Of a stretch of 64,000 nucleotides of DNA, positions 44,398 through 53,464 are shown piece by piece. Under the pieces are notes generated by a model, which saw only the letters and a program-made list of their open reading frames with translations, was not told the DNA's origin and did not search any database. Source of the DNA: JBBPYC01 sp965218765 (GTDB lineage Bacteria > Pseudomonadota > Gammaproteobacteria > Burkholderiales > Burkholderiaceae_C); contig CBDCLU010000001.1 of NCBI GenBank assembly GCA_965218765.1, forward strand, positions 310,001 to 374,000, given 5' to 3'. How positions within the stretch are numbered: the stretch's first letter is position 1; each line of letters starts with the position of its first letter. The translations under genes were made by a program, and so were the position numbers.

Positions 44398-45393
44398 ATG
44401 ACAACCAAACGAATTGCCATCAAAACCATAGCAATATATGCAGTGCTGATAGGCGCCTCTGGCACATTTTGTATTGCAAACGCGCAAACGAAGCTGAAGT
44501 GGGCGCATGTGTACGAAACATCCGAGCCGTTTCAGAAGAACGCGGTCTGGGCGGCCGAGGAAATCAAGAAGCGCACCGATGGGCGCTACGACATCCAGGT
44601 GTTCCCGGCCTCCAGCCTGGGCAAGGAATCGGACATCAATCAGGGCCTGACCCTGGGCACGGTGGACATCATCTATACCGGTGCGAGCTTTGCCGGCCGC
44701 AGCTACCCGCCGCTGTCGGTCACGTACTTCCCGTTCATCTTCCGCGACTCGGAGCACCTGCTCAAGTATGCGAAGAGCGACGTATTCAAGGAACTGTCCA
44801 AAGGCTATGACGACAAGACCGGCAACCACATCACCGCCTTGACGTACTACGGCGCCCGTGATGTCACATCGACCGAGAAGAAACCGGTGCGCACGCCCGC
44901 CGACATGAAGGACCTGAAAATCCGCGTACCCGATGCGCCCGCCTACCTCGCGTTCCCGAAAGCGCTCGGCGCGAACCCGACACCGATCGCGTTCGCCGAG
45001 GTGTATCTCGCGCTGCAAAACGGCACCGTGGACGCGCAGGAAAACCCGCTGCCGACCATCGAGGCGAAGAAGTTCTACGAGGTGCAGAAGAACATCTCGC
45101 TGACCGGCCACATCGTCGACTCGCTGCTCACGATCATCTCGCCCACGGTCTGGAAGAAGCTCTCGGCCGAAGACAAAAAGGTGTTCGAGGACGTGATGCA
45201 GGAAGCGGCCGAGAAAACCGGCCGCGAGATCATCGCGTCCGAAGAACGGCTGGTCGAAGAGTTCAAGAAAAAAGGCAACAACGTGATCACAGTCGACAAA
45301 AAAGCGTTTGCCGAAGCGGTGCTGAAGAACACCACGCCAGAAGCGCAGGGCTATCGCAAAGCCGACTACGACCGGATCGTGAATCTCCGTTGA
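44398..45393 (+). CDS. TRAP transporter substrate-binding protein (DctP)
   Basis: A 331-residue periplasmic binding protein of the DctP family. The signal peptide covers about 30 residues (hydrophobic core TIAIYAVLIGASGTFCIANA). The binding domain shows LKWAHVYETSEPFQKNAV, KRTDGRYDIQVFPASSLGKE, the conserved carboxylate-binding region LKIRVPDAPAYLAFPKALGA, and VYLALQNGTVDAQENPLPTI. AAGGAG lies 8 bases before the ATG. It opens the plus-strand operon with the DctQ and DctM genes. The acid-sugar enzymes around it suggest a hexuronate or aldarate substrate. The signal-peptide DNA coincides with a repeat-like stretch at 44419-44478. Confidence 0.92.
   Translation: MTTKRIAIKTIAIYAVLIGASGTFCIANAQTKLKWAHVYETSEPFQKNAVWAAEEIKKRTDGRYDIQVFPASSLGKESDINQGLTLGTVDIIYTGASFAGRSYPPLSVTYFPFIFRDSEHLLKYAKSDVFKELSKGYDDKTGNHITALTYYGARDVTSTEKKPVRTPADMKDLKIRVPDAPAYLAFPKALGANPTPIAFAEVYLALQNGTVDAQENPLPTIEAKKFYEVQKNISLTGHIVDSLLTIISPTVWKKLSAEDKKVFEDVMQEAAEKTGREIIASEERLVEEFKKKGNNVITVDKKAFAEAVLKNTTPEAQGYRKADYDRIVNLR
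44419..44478. repeat. Repeat-like stretch encoding the DctP signal peptide
   Basis: ATCAAAACCATAGCA at one end and GGCACATTTTG at the other, around a TGATAGGCGCCTCTG core, resemble the interspersed repeat seen inside other genes of this window. Here it would encode the hydrophobic core of an export signal. Similarity was judged by eye and is imperfect. Confidence 0.3.
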
Positions 45394-45418
45394 CCGTTCG
45401 AGCCAGCAAGCCCACACC

Positions 45419-46006
45419 ATGCCCATGATCGACCACAGAGCGGACACGGCGACCGAATCCAACGTGCTCGACGAGCACGGCAACCTGTTGATGGAAGACG
45501 AGGTGGTCGACCTCTCGGGCGTGATCGTCGAAGGGTGGATTTCGCTGGCGATCTTCTGGTTGCTGGGCGTCACCGTGTTCTACCAGTTCATCACGCGTTA
45601 CGTGCTCAACGATTCGGCGGCCTGGACCGAGGAAGTGGCGCGCTACATGCTGATCGGCGTGGTGTTCATCGGCGTGTCGGTCGGCGTGGCCAAGAACAAC
45701 CAGATCCAAGTCGATTTCTTCTACCGCCACATGCCGGCTGCGGTGGGCCGCTGGCTGTCCCGCGTGGTCGACGTGCTGCGCACCGCGTTCTTCGCAGCCG
45801 CGGTCGTGATGACGGTACAGATGATGCTCAAGATCGGCGGCAACACGCGCATGACGATCGTGGATGCACCGATGAATATCGTCTACGGCATGTGCCTGTT
45901 CGGTTTTATCTGCATGACCTGGCGCTCTGTTCAGGTGTTGCGGCGGCACTGGGCACGCGGCTACAGCGTGCTGGAGCGGCCCGAGACGACGCTTGCGATC
46001 GACTGA
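45419..46006 (+). CDS. TRAP transporter small permease (DctQ)
   Basis: A 195-residue membrane protein with four hydrophobic segments (WISLAIFWLLGVTVFYQFI, YMLIGVVFIGVSVGVA, TAFFAAAVVMTVQMML, NIVYGMCLFGFICMTW) and the DctQ motif RYVLNDSAAWTEEVARYMLIG. The N-terminal 35 residues are acidic and cytoplasmic. It partners with the DctM permease encoded next. A second ATG at 45425 is possible as start. Confidence 0.9.
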   Translation: MPMIDHRADTATESNVLDEHGNLLMEDEVVDLSGVIVEGWISLAIFWLLGVTVFYQFITRYVLNDSAAWTEEVARYMLIGVVFIGVSVGVAKNNQIQVDFFYRHMPAAVGRWLSRVVDVLRTAFFAAAVVMTVQMMLKIGGNTRMTIVDAPMNIVYGMCLFGFICMTWRSVQVLRRHWARGYSVLERPETTLAID

Positions 46007-46028
46007 ACCGTCAGAAACCCGCGCGTTC

Positions 46029-47426
46029 ATGCTCAAAATCTTTTTTCTGGTGTTCATGGCCGGTGGTGTTCCGGTCGCGATCGCGATGGCCGGCGCGTCG
46101 CTCGCCTACATCCTGTGGTCAGGCGATCTGCCGCCGTTCGTCGTGATCCACCGCATGGTCAGCGGCATCGACAGCTTTCCGCTCCTGGCGGTGCCGTTCT
46201 TCATCCTGGCCGGCAACCTGATGAACAACGCGGGCATCACCACGCGCATCTTCAACTTCGCGATGGCGCTGGTCGGCTGGCTGCGTGGCGGGCTCGGGCA
46301 CGTGAACGTGCTGGCCTCGGTGATCTTCGCGGGCATGAGCGGCACCGCAATTGCGGACGCAGCAGGTCTGGGCACGATCGAGATCAAGGCGATGAAGGAG
46401 CACGGCTACCCGGTCGAGTTCGCGGTCGGCGTGACGGCCGCATCCGCCACCCTGGGCCCGATCATTCCGCCAAGCCTGCCGTTCGTGATCTACGGAATGA
46501 TGGCGAACGCGTCCGTGGGCGCGCTGTTTCTGGCCGGCATCCTGCCCGGTGTGCTGCTGACGGTTCTGATGATGCTCACCGTGAGCTACTACGCTTACAA
46601 GAATCAATGGGGCGGCGACGTCAAGTTCTCGAGCACCAAGTTTTTCAAGGCGATGGTCGAGCTCGCAGTGGTGATTGCCTGGCCGCTGCTGTTGTGGCTG
46701 CTGGTGGTCAAGCTCGGCAGTCCGCCGCGCTGGACGGTGTTCGGCGGCTTCGCGGCATTGTTTCTGGTCGACCGCATCTTTCGCTTCCAGGCGCTGCTGC
46801 CGATCATGACGCCGGTGCTGCTGATCGGCGGGATGACGACGGGCCTGTTCACGCCCACCGAAGGCGCGATCGCAGCCTGTGTCTGGGCGATGATCCTGGG
46901 CCTCGCCTGGTACCGCACACTGACTTGGAAGATGTTCGTCAAGGTGTGCCTGGACACGGTGGAGACCACCAGCACGGTGCTGTTCATCGTGGCCGCCGCT
47001 TCGATCTTCGGCTGGATGCTGACTGCGACCGGCGTGACCACCGAGATCGCCGCCTGGGTGCTCGGCTTTACCGATCAGGCCTGGGTATTCTTGCTGCTCG
47101 CGAATCTGCTGATGCTGTTCGTCGGCTGCTTTCTGGAGCCCACGGCCGCGATCACGATCCTGGTGCCGATCCTGCTGCCGATCGCGGTGCATTTGGGGAT
47201 AGACCCGGTGCACTTCGGGCTCGTGATGGTGCTGAACCTGATGATCGGCTTGTTGCATCCACCGATGGGCATGGTGCTGTTCGTGCTCGCGCGCATCGCG
47301 AACCTGAGTTTCGAGCGCACGACAATGGCGATCCTGCCGTGGCTGGCGCCGCTGTTGCTCGCGCTGGCCGTGATCACTTATGTGCCGGCGCTGGTGCTGT
47401 GGCTGCCGAAACTACTGATGCACTGA
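46029..47426 (+). CDS. TRAP transporter large permease (DctM)
   Basis: A 465-residue sodium-coupled permease of the DctM family with about twelve membrane helices. Diagnostic parts are FPLLAVPFFILAGNLMNNAGIT, VLASVIFAGMSGTAIADAAGLG, GPIIPPSLPFVIYGM, GLFTPTEGAIAACVWA, and the C-terminal GCFLEPTAAITILVPILLP. Start at 46029 (MLKIFFLVF); the frame is open 12 codons upstream inside the end of the DctQ gene. Confidence 0.92.
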   Translation: MLKIFFLVFMAGGVPVAIAMAGASLAYILWSGDLPPFVVIHRMVSGIDSFPLLAVPFFILAGNLMNNAGITTRIFNFAMALVGWLRGGLGHVNVLASVIFAGMSGTAIADAAGLGTIEIKAMKEHGYPVEFAVGVTAASATLGPIIPPSLPFVIYGMMANASVGALFLAGILPGVLLTVLMMLTVSYYAYKNQWGGDVKFSSTKFFKAMVELAVVIAWPLLLWLLVVKLGSPPRWTVFGGFAALFLVDRIFRFQALLPIMTPVLLIGGMTTGLFTPTEGAIAACVWAMILGLAWYRTLTWKMFVKVCLDTVETTSTVLFIVAAASIFGWMLTATGVTTEIAAWVLGFTDQAWVFLLLANLLMLFVGCFLEPTAAITILVPILLPIAVHLGIDPVHFGLVMVLNLMIGLLHPPMGMVLFVLARIANLSFERTTMAILPWLAPLLLALAVITYVPALVLWLPKLLMH

Positions 47427-47451
47427 CGAAGCACTTACAGAGCGACTCTCC

Positions 47452-48993
47452 ATGCTGACCGAAACCATCACTCCTTTTATCCGCCTGCACGCGGCCGACG
47501 ACGTCGTGATCGCGCGCAGCCAGCTCGTCGGCGGCACGGCAATCGAAGATTTCGATGTGCGCGGCCTGATCCCGGCTGGCCACAAGGTGGCTGCGCATCC
47601 GATTGAGGCCGGCGCGCCGGTGCGCCGCTACAACCAGATCATCGGCTTCGCGCGCAAGCCTATCGCAGCCGGCGAGCACGTGCACACGCACAACCTCGAC
47701 ATGGGGCCCGACAAAGGCGACTTTGCGCGCGACTACGCGATCGGCGCCGATGTGAAGCCCGAAGCACCGCGTCGTGAAGCGACGTTCATGGGCTACCAGC
47801 GCGAAGACGGCCGCGTGGCGACGCGCAACTACCTCGGCATCCTGTCCAGCGTGAACTGCTCGGCCACCGCCGCGCGCGCGATCGCCGACCACTTCTCGCG
47901 CCAGACCAACCCGGCCGCGCTCGAAGCGTTTCCGAACGTGGACGGCGTGGTCGCGCTCACGCACGGCACCGGCTGTGGCATGGACACCGAAGGGCTCGGC
48001 ATGCAGGTGCTGCAGCGCGTGCTCGCGGGCTATGCCACGCATCCGAACTTCGCGGGCGTGCTCGTGATCGGCCTGGGTTGCGAAGCGAACCAGCTGAACG
48101 CGTGGCTTGCGCACAGCAGCTTGCGCGAAGGCGAATCGCTGAAAGCGTTCAGCATCCAGGACACCGGCGGCACCAGAAAAACGGTGGACAAGGGCATCGC
48201 GTTGATCAATGAAATGCTGCCGGCCGCGAACCGCGCCGAGCGCATACCGTGCAGCGCCGCGCACATCACGATCGGCCTGCAATGCGGCGGCTCTGACGGT
48301 TACTCCGGCATCAGCGCGAACCCGGCGCTGGGCGCTGCGGTGGACCTGCTGGTCGCGCATGGCGGCAGCGCGATACTGTCGGAAACGCCCGAGGTCTATG
48401 GGGCCGAACACCTGCTGACACGCCGTGCTGTCAAGCCCGAGATCGGCCAGAAGCTGATCGACCGCATCAAATGGTGGGAAGACTACACGCGCATCAACCA
48501 CGGCGAGATGAACAACAACCCGTCGCCCGGCAACAAGGCCGGTGGCCTGACCACCATCCTCGAAAAATCGCTTGGCGCCGTCGCCAAAGGCGGCACCACG
48601 AACCTGCAGGCGGTCTACGAATATGCGGAGCCCGTCACCGCGCACGGCTTCGTCTTCATGGACACGCCCGGCTACGACCCGGTCAGTGCAACCGGCCAGG
48701 TCGCAGGCGGCGCCAACATCATCTGCTTCACGACCGGCCGCGGCTCGGCCTACGGCTGCGCGCCCGCGCCGTCGCTGAAGCTCGCGACCAACACCGCGCT
48801 TTGGAAGCGGCAGGAAGAGGACATGGACATCAACTGCGGCGAGATCGTCGACGGCGATGCATCGATCCAGCAGATGGGCCAGCGCATTTTCGAGCTGGTG
48901 CTGGCAACGGCATCGGGGGAGTTGAGCAAGAGCGAGCGGCATGGCTATGGGCAGAACGAGTTCGTGCCCTGGCAGCTGGGCGCGGTGATGTGA
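47452..48993 (+). CDS. UxaA/GarD-family altronate or galactarate dehydratase
   Basis: A metal-dependent sugar-acid dehydratase of 513 residues. The N-terminal SAF-like domain (FIRLHAADDVVIARSQLVGG, AGEHVHTHN) is followed by the large C-terminal domain (EDGRVATRNYLGILSSVNCSA, TGCGMDTEGL, LGCEANQLNAWLAHS, QCGGSDGYSGISANPALG, GNKAGGLTTILEKSLGAVAKGG, TTGRGSAYGCAPAPSLKL). It removes water from an aldonic or aldaric acid to give a 2-keto-3-deoxy acid. It follows the TRAP permease gene by 25 bases, so transport and dehydration are likely co-expressed. Confidence 0.88.
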   Translation: MLTETITPFIRLHAADDVVIARSQLVGGTAIEDFDVRGLIPAGHKVAAHPIEAGAPVRRYNQIIGFARKPIAAGEHVHTHNLDMGPDKGDFARDYAIGADVKPEAPRREATFMGYQREDGRVATRNYLGILSSVNCSATAARAIADHFSRQTNPAALEAFPNVDGVVALTHGTGCGMDTEGLGMQVLQRVLAGYATHPNFAGVLVIGLGCEANQLNAWLAHSSLREGESLKAFSIQDTGGTRKTVDKGIALINEMLPAANRAERIPCSAAHITIGLQCGGSDGYSGISANPALGAAVDLLVAHGGSAILSETPEVYGAEHLLTRRAVKPEIGQKLIDRIKWWEDYTRINHGEMNNNPSPGNKAGGLTTILEKSLGAVAKGGTTNLQAVYEYAEPVTAHGFVFMDTPGYDPVSATGQVAGGANIICFTTGRGSAYGCAPAPSLKLATNTALWKRQEEDMDINCGEIVDGDASIQQMGQRIFELVLATASGELSKSERHGYGQNEFVPWQLGAVM

Positions 48994-49033
48994 ATGACCT
49001 GCTATCGGCCCCACGCACTGAAAGATTGAACCG

Positions 49034-50101
49034 ATGCCCAGACTGATTCCCGCTGCCGAACTGCAAGCCCATGTCGATGCGATCCTGCAGGCCGCCGGCG
49101 CATCGCCTGCGAACGCAGCTCAGGTCGCATCCAACCTCGTGATGGCGAACCTGAGCGGACACGATTCGCATGGTGTCGGGATGCTGCCGCGCTACATCGA
49201 TGCGATCGGCGAAGGCGCGCTGCAGCCGAACGCATCGGTGCAGGTCAGGCTCGACATCGGCACCCTGCTCGCGCTCGACGGGGCCGGCGGCTTCGGGCAG
49301 GTGGTCGGCGTGCAGGCGATGGAGCTTGCGATCGAGCGCGCCAGGCAGCACGGCAGCTGCATCATGACGCTCGGACATGCGCATCACCTCGGACGCATCG
49401 GGCACTTCGCCGAAATGGCGGTGGCGCAGGGGCTCGTGTCGATGCACTTCGTGAACGTGCTGTCGCGCCCGGTGGTGGCGCCCTGGGGCGGCGGCGACGG
49501 GCGTTTCGGCACCAACCCGTGCTGCATCGGCATCCCGATGGCGGGCCGCGATCCGTTCGTGCTGGACTTTGCGACCAGCCGCGTCGCACAGGGCAAGATG
49601 CGGGTGGCGCACAACAAGGGCGTGCAGGTCGCGCCGGGCTTGTTGATCGACGAGCGCGGCGCACCGACGACCGACCCCGGCGTGGTGGTGGTGCCGCAGG
49701 GCAACGGCCTCTTCGGCGCGCTGATGACGTTCGGCGAACACAAGGGGTATGGCATGGCCGTCGCCTGCGAACTGCTCGGCGGCGCGCTGTCCGGCGGCGG
49801 TACCTGGCACCGTCCGGCGGATGCCAGACGTGCGGTGTTCAACGGCTTGCTCACGGTGCTGATCGACCCGGCCAGACTCGGCACGCAGCAGGCGTTCGAG
49901 CAGGAATCGGCGGCGTTCATCGACTGGCTGCGCGAAGCACCGGCTGGCGCCGGCACCGATCGCGTGCGCATCGCCGGCGAACCCGAGCGCGAGGCGCGTG
50001 CCGAGCGCCGCAGCACCGGCATCGACGTTGACGATGCAACCTGGAACGAGATCGTGCAGGCTGGCGCGCGGGTCGGCTTCAAGTTCCCCGGCGCAGCTTA
50101 G
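49034..50101 (+). CDS. Ldh2/malate-lactate dehydrogenase family oxidoreductase (YbiC-like)
   Basis: A 355-residue NAD(P)-dependent dehydrogenase of the Ldh2/MDH2 fold, unrelated to classical lactate dehydrogenases. Landmarks are NLVMANLSGHDSHGVGMLPRYI (catalytic His), GHAHHLGRIGHFAEMAV, GTNPCCIGIPM, FVLDFATSRVAQGK and TFGEHKGYGMAVACELLGGAL. YbiC-like members reduce or oxidise 2-keto/2-hydroxy acids including 2-keto-3-deoxy acids. Placement 40 bases after the dehydratase gene fits a later step in sugar-acid catabolism, although the substrate remains open. Confidence 0.85.
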   Translation: MPRLIPAAELQAHVDAILQAAGASPANAAQVASNLVMANLSGHDSHGVGMLPRYIDAIGEGALQPNASVQVRLDIGTLLALDGAGGFGQVVGVQAMELAIERARQHGSCIMTLGHAHHLGRIGHFAEMAVAQGLVSMHFVNVLSRPVVAPWGGGDGRFGTNPCCIGIPMAGRDPFVLDFATSRVAQGKMRVAHNKGVQVAPGLLIDERGAPTTDPGVVVVPQGNGLFGALMTFGEHKGYGMAVACELLGGALSGGGTWHRPADARRAVFNGLLTVLIDPARLGTQQAFEQESAAFIDWLREAPAGAGTDRVRIAGEPEREARAERRSTGIDVDDATWNEIVQAGARVGFKFPGAA

Positions 50102-50253
50102 TTCTCGTCACGCCACTCGGATGCCGGCGCTGCAGCCGTCGGCATCCTTCCGACTGTGCAGGCGCGAGCCAATCCGTCTGGGCACAGCGTCGTGGCACGC
50201 CGGCGACCGCACAGCATTCGGCCGTAGCCCCGGCGCCGAGTATTACCACCCCG

Positions 50254-51199
50254 ATGGCCGCCGGCGCGGAGTCGGCTGCCGCCTCGCCCGCCACGACCGC
50301 CGACCCGCAAACGCCGTTTGTGATTGCACTAGACGAAGGCGTCACGTATCGCGATCCGAGCGGCACCGCGGGCGACCGCATCGCCGACCTCAGCGCCGAT
50401 CTGGAAAAGTTGTTGAAGCGCCCGGTTCAGATGAAGTTGATCCGGCAGTACCCGTAATTGGTCGAAGGCCTGCGGCAGGATGCGTATGACCTGGCCCACG
50501 TGCACCCGGCCTACCACGCGATCCATGCGATCACGCAAGACGGCTATTCGCTGGTCGCGCTGACCAAGGGCCTTCACCGACTACCGCACGTCTTTCATGA
50601 TCAAGGGCGATTCACCGCTGCAGACGCTGGCCGATCTGCGCCGCCACAAGGTGGCCGGACCGGCAGAGGATTCGATCACGTCGGTGATGATGCGAGCCAG
50701 CTTGCGCGACGCGCGCGGCAACGACCTGCCGAAGTCGATCGATGTGCGCTACCAGAACGCCGTGCCGTTCATGATCGAGAACAACCTAGCGGCCGCCGGC
50801 GTCTCCGCATCGAAGGCGATCGTGAAGAAATGGCAGGACCAGGGCGGCCGCGTGCTGTTCACCAGCAAGCCGGTGCCGATCAAGCAGCTGCTGGCCAGCC
50901 GCAGGGTGCCCGCCGAGCAGCGTGCCGAACAGACCCGGCACTTCGTGACGCTGGAGCGGACCGAAACCGGCAGGAACCGCCTGAAATCGCTGCACGTGCC
51001 GGATTTTGTCGAATCCAGTCACCGCGAGCTGATGCCGATCGGCGACTGGCTCGGGTCATCGGCACCCCGCACGAGTCCACAGCTGGGCTTGCGGGAAGCG
51101 TCGGTTCTAACGCGACCGGATCATCGTGCCGAACGCCTGATCGCTCAGGATCTCCAGCAGCAGCGCATGCGGCACGCGGCCATCGATGATGTGAACTGA
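50254..51199 (+). pseudogene. Decayed PhnD-type ABC phosphonate/phosphate-binding protein
   Basis: A once-continuous binding protein is broken. The first part (PFVIALDEGVTYRDPSG, LEKLLKRPVQMKLIRQYP) ends at an in-frame TAA (50455-50457). Translation resumes in the same frame (EGLRQDAYDLAHVHPAYHAI), then shifts by one base at the GGGCC near 50572, where the other frame continues as TDYRTSFMIKGDSPLQTLAD, FMIENNLAAAGVSASKAIVKKW and TRHFVTLERTETG. Both breaks together make an intact product impossible. No convincing signal peptide remains. The readable tail overlaps the convergent argB end by about 90 bases, although homology probably stops near 51060. The 150 bases before 50254 hold no separate gene. 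Confidence 0.7.
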
Positions 51200-51997
51200 G
51201 TTGACGCCGCTCCTGGCCGCATCGAGCGCGCCTGCGATCTTCGGCAGCATGCCGCCGGACAAGGTGCCGTCGGCGAACAACTCGTCGATGCGGCGCGCGG
51301 ACAGGTCGGTCAGCAACTGGCCGCTTTTGTCGAGCACGCCGGGGGTGTTCGTCAGCAGCACGAGCTTTTCCGCACGCAGCACGGTGGCGAGCTTGCCGGC
51401 GACCACGTCGGCGTTGATGTTGTAGCTCTCGTTTTCCTCACCGTAGCCGATCGGGCTGATGACGGGGATGAACGCATCCTCCTGCAGCGCCTTCACCACG
51501 CTGGGGTCGATCTGCTCGATGTCGCCGACCATGCCGACGTCGTGCTGCTTGGTCGGGTCTGCGGCATCGACCATGCGCAGCTTCTTCGCGCGCATCAGGC
51601 CGCCGTCGCGGCCCGTGAGGCCGACCGCTTTGCCGCCCGCCTGGTTGATCAGCCCGACGATGTCCTGCTGCACTTCGCCGGCCAGCACCCATTCGACGAC
51701 TTCCATGGTTTCCGCGTCCGTCACGCGCATGCCCTGGATGAATTCGCCCTGCTTACCCAGCCGCTTCAAGGCCGCCTCGATCTGCGGGCCGCCGCCATGC
51801 ACCACCACCGGGTTCATGCCGACCAGTTTGAGCAGCACCACGTCTTCGGCGAAGTCGGCCTGCAGCGCCGGGTCGGTCATCGCGTTGCCGCCGTATTTGA
51901 TGACGATGGTCTTGCCATGAAAGCGCCGGATGTAGGGCAGCGCCTGAGCCAGGATTTCAGCGCGGTCGCGCGGGGCGATCTGGGGAGGTTCGCTCAT
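51107..51997 (-). CDS. argB: Acetylglutamate kinase
   Basis: Phosphorylates N-acetylglutamate, the second step of arginine biosynthesis. The 296 residues contain TIVIKYGGNAM with the catalytic lysine, LVGMNPVVVHGGGPQIEAAL, the NAG-binding GMRVTDAETMEVVEWVLAG, NINADVVAGKLA and the C-terminal GGMLPKIAGALDAARSGVNS. The start at 51997 gives the usual MSEPPQIAPRDRAEILAQAL beginning of betaproteobacterial ArgB; the frame is open a further 20 codons. Arginase is encoded 1.5 kb away on the opposite strand. Confidence 0.95.
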   Translation of the reverse strand: MSEPPQIAPRDRAEILAQALPYIRRFHGKTIVIKYGGNAMTDPALQADFAEDVVLLKLVGMNPVVVHGGGPQIEAALKRLGKQGEFIQGMRVTDAETMEVVEWVLAGEVQQDIVGLINQAGGKAVGLTGRDGGLMRAKKLRMVDAADPTKQHDVGMVGDIEQIDPSVVKALQEDAFIPVISPIGYGEENESYNINADVVAGKLATVLRAEKLVLLTNTPGVLDKSGQLLTDLSARRIDELFADGTLSGGMLPKIAGALDAARSGVNSVHIIDGRVPHALLLEILSDQAFGTMIRSR

Positions 51998-52096
51998 GGT
52001 TTTGAGGAAGGGAAGAAGTGGGTTGAAAGTCGTGCCCTGCCTCAGGCGGCAGCACAAATCGTGCGGAGATTTTCGCCGCTGCCGCGATGATTGCCG

Positions 52097-53242
52097 CTAC
52101 TGCGGCGCAGAGTCATCCGCCCGTCCTGCCGCGCGCTTGCGGCGCGACAACCAGCGCGGCACCCGAAAGCGCACGATCGCGACATAGATCCAGATGTAGG
52201 TCGCGACGAACAGCGTGCAAAACGCCATCAGCACTTCGGAGCTGCGCCAGAACAGCACGGCCGGCGCCACCGTGAGCAAGGTGAAGCCCCAGAGGTACGG
52301 TGAGGTGCGGTTATTGCGGATCAACAGCATGCGCGCCTCGTCATCGTCCAGCACGCCGCGCACGATGCGCCGGAAGATCAGCTGATGGAAGTGCAACGCG
52401 TCCGCCACCCCCGGCGAGACGCCGCGCGCGACCTTGCGGTAGATCGAAAAAAAAGTCTCCCAGACCGGATAGATCAGCAGCAGCACCGGGAACCACGGCG
52501 ACACCTCGACGTGCCGCTGCACCAGCACGATGCTGGCCAGCGCGATCGTCACGCCCCATAGATAGGCACCGCCGTCGCCCGCGAAGATCAGGCCGCGCGG
52601 GTAGTTCCAGACCAGAAAGCCGCCGGTCGCGCCCGCCAAGCACAGCACCAGCGCCGCCAGTTGCCGGTCCCCCACCTGCAGCGCCACGTGCGCAAGCGCC
52701 AGGCAGACGATCATCGCCACCGTCGCGGCCAAGCCGTTGTAGCCGTCGATGATGTTGAATGCGTGCGGCAGGCCGGTGAGCGCGAGCACGGCCAGGAACG
52801 GCGGCAGCAGCGGCACCGAGACCCAGAGCGCATCGAGTTGCGCAAAGCCGAGCCGCGAGATTTCCAGGTCGAACAGCCACCACGCGGCCAGCCCCGACAC
52901 CAGCGTCAGCAGCAACCGCCACTTGACCCTGAGCCGCTGCGTCAGGTCTTCGTAGAAGCCGCCGAGCACGGTCGGCAGCAGCATCAGCAGAAAAGCGCCG
53001 AAGATGCGCACGCCGAGTTCGACGTTCGCATCTACCCCGGCCACGCGCGACAGCAGCGAAATCGCCAGACTCACGACCAGCCCGAGCAGCATCGCGACAC
53101 CGCCCAGCCGCGGCACATGCCCGATGTGAAAACGCTGCGGCGCCTCCTGCGGATAGTGCCGGGCATGCCGGCGCGCGAAGCGCAGCAGCATCAACGACAT
53201 CCCGAACGACAGCACGAAGCCGACAAAGATCAACAGGACCAC
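52097..53242 (-). CDS. WecA/MraY-like polyprenyl-phosphate glycosyl-1-phosphate transferase
   Basis: An integral membrane enzyme (about 381 residues, ten or eleven helices) that transfers a sugar-1-phosphate to undecaprenyl phosphate, starting surface-polysaccharide synthesis. Motifs are HIGHVPRLGGVAMLLG, GFYEDLTQRLRVKWRLL, FNIIDGYNGLA, FAGDGGAY and the cytoplasmic loop ADALHFHQLIFRRI. The asparagine/aspartates of the active site are intact. The start is uncertain: the frame is open to a GTG at 53383, but the first plausible membrane helix begins at the GTG at 53242. It lies about 100 bases upstream of argB on the same strand, although there is no functional link. Confidence 0.8.
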   Translation of the reverse strand: MVLLIFVGFVLSFGMSLMLLRFARRHARHYPQEAPQRFHIGHVPRLGGVAMLLGLVVSLAISLLSRVAGVDANVELGVRIFGAFLLMLLPTVLGGFYEDLTQRLRVKWRLLLTLVSGLAAWWLFDLEISRLGFAQLDALWVSVPLLPPFLAVLALTGLPHAFNIIDGYNGLAATVAMIVCLALAHVALQVGDRQLAALVLCLAGATGGFLVWNYPRGLIFAGDGGAYLWGVTIALASIVLVQRHVEVSPWFPVLLLIYPVWETFFSIYRKVARGVSPGVADALHFHQLIFRRIVRGVLDDDEARMLLIRNNRTSPYLWGFTLLTVAPAVLFWRSSEVLMAFCTLFVATYIWIYVAIVRFRVPRWLSRRKRAAGRADDSAPQ

Positions 53243-53464
53243 GTGCTTTGCTGGAGTAGTAGTGGTGGTCGTCGATGCCGCCGCTGATGCGGGAACCCTG
53301 GCCCGGCCGATCGGCCAGTCATCGGCAGCGTGTGGCAGGCGCCGCAAGACGCACAGAAATCGTGCGGGCAGTTTACCCCGCACTCCAGTGGCTCCCGGTG
53401 CTGCGAAACCGGCGGCCGCGCGCCGGCTCAGGCCCGCCGAGCCTGCATGGCATCATCAATTTGC

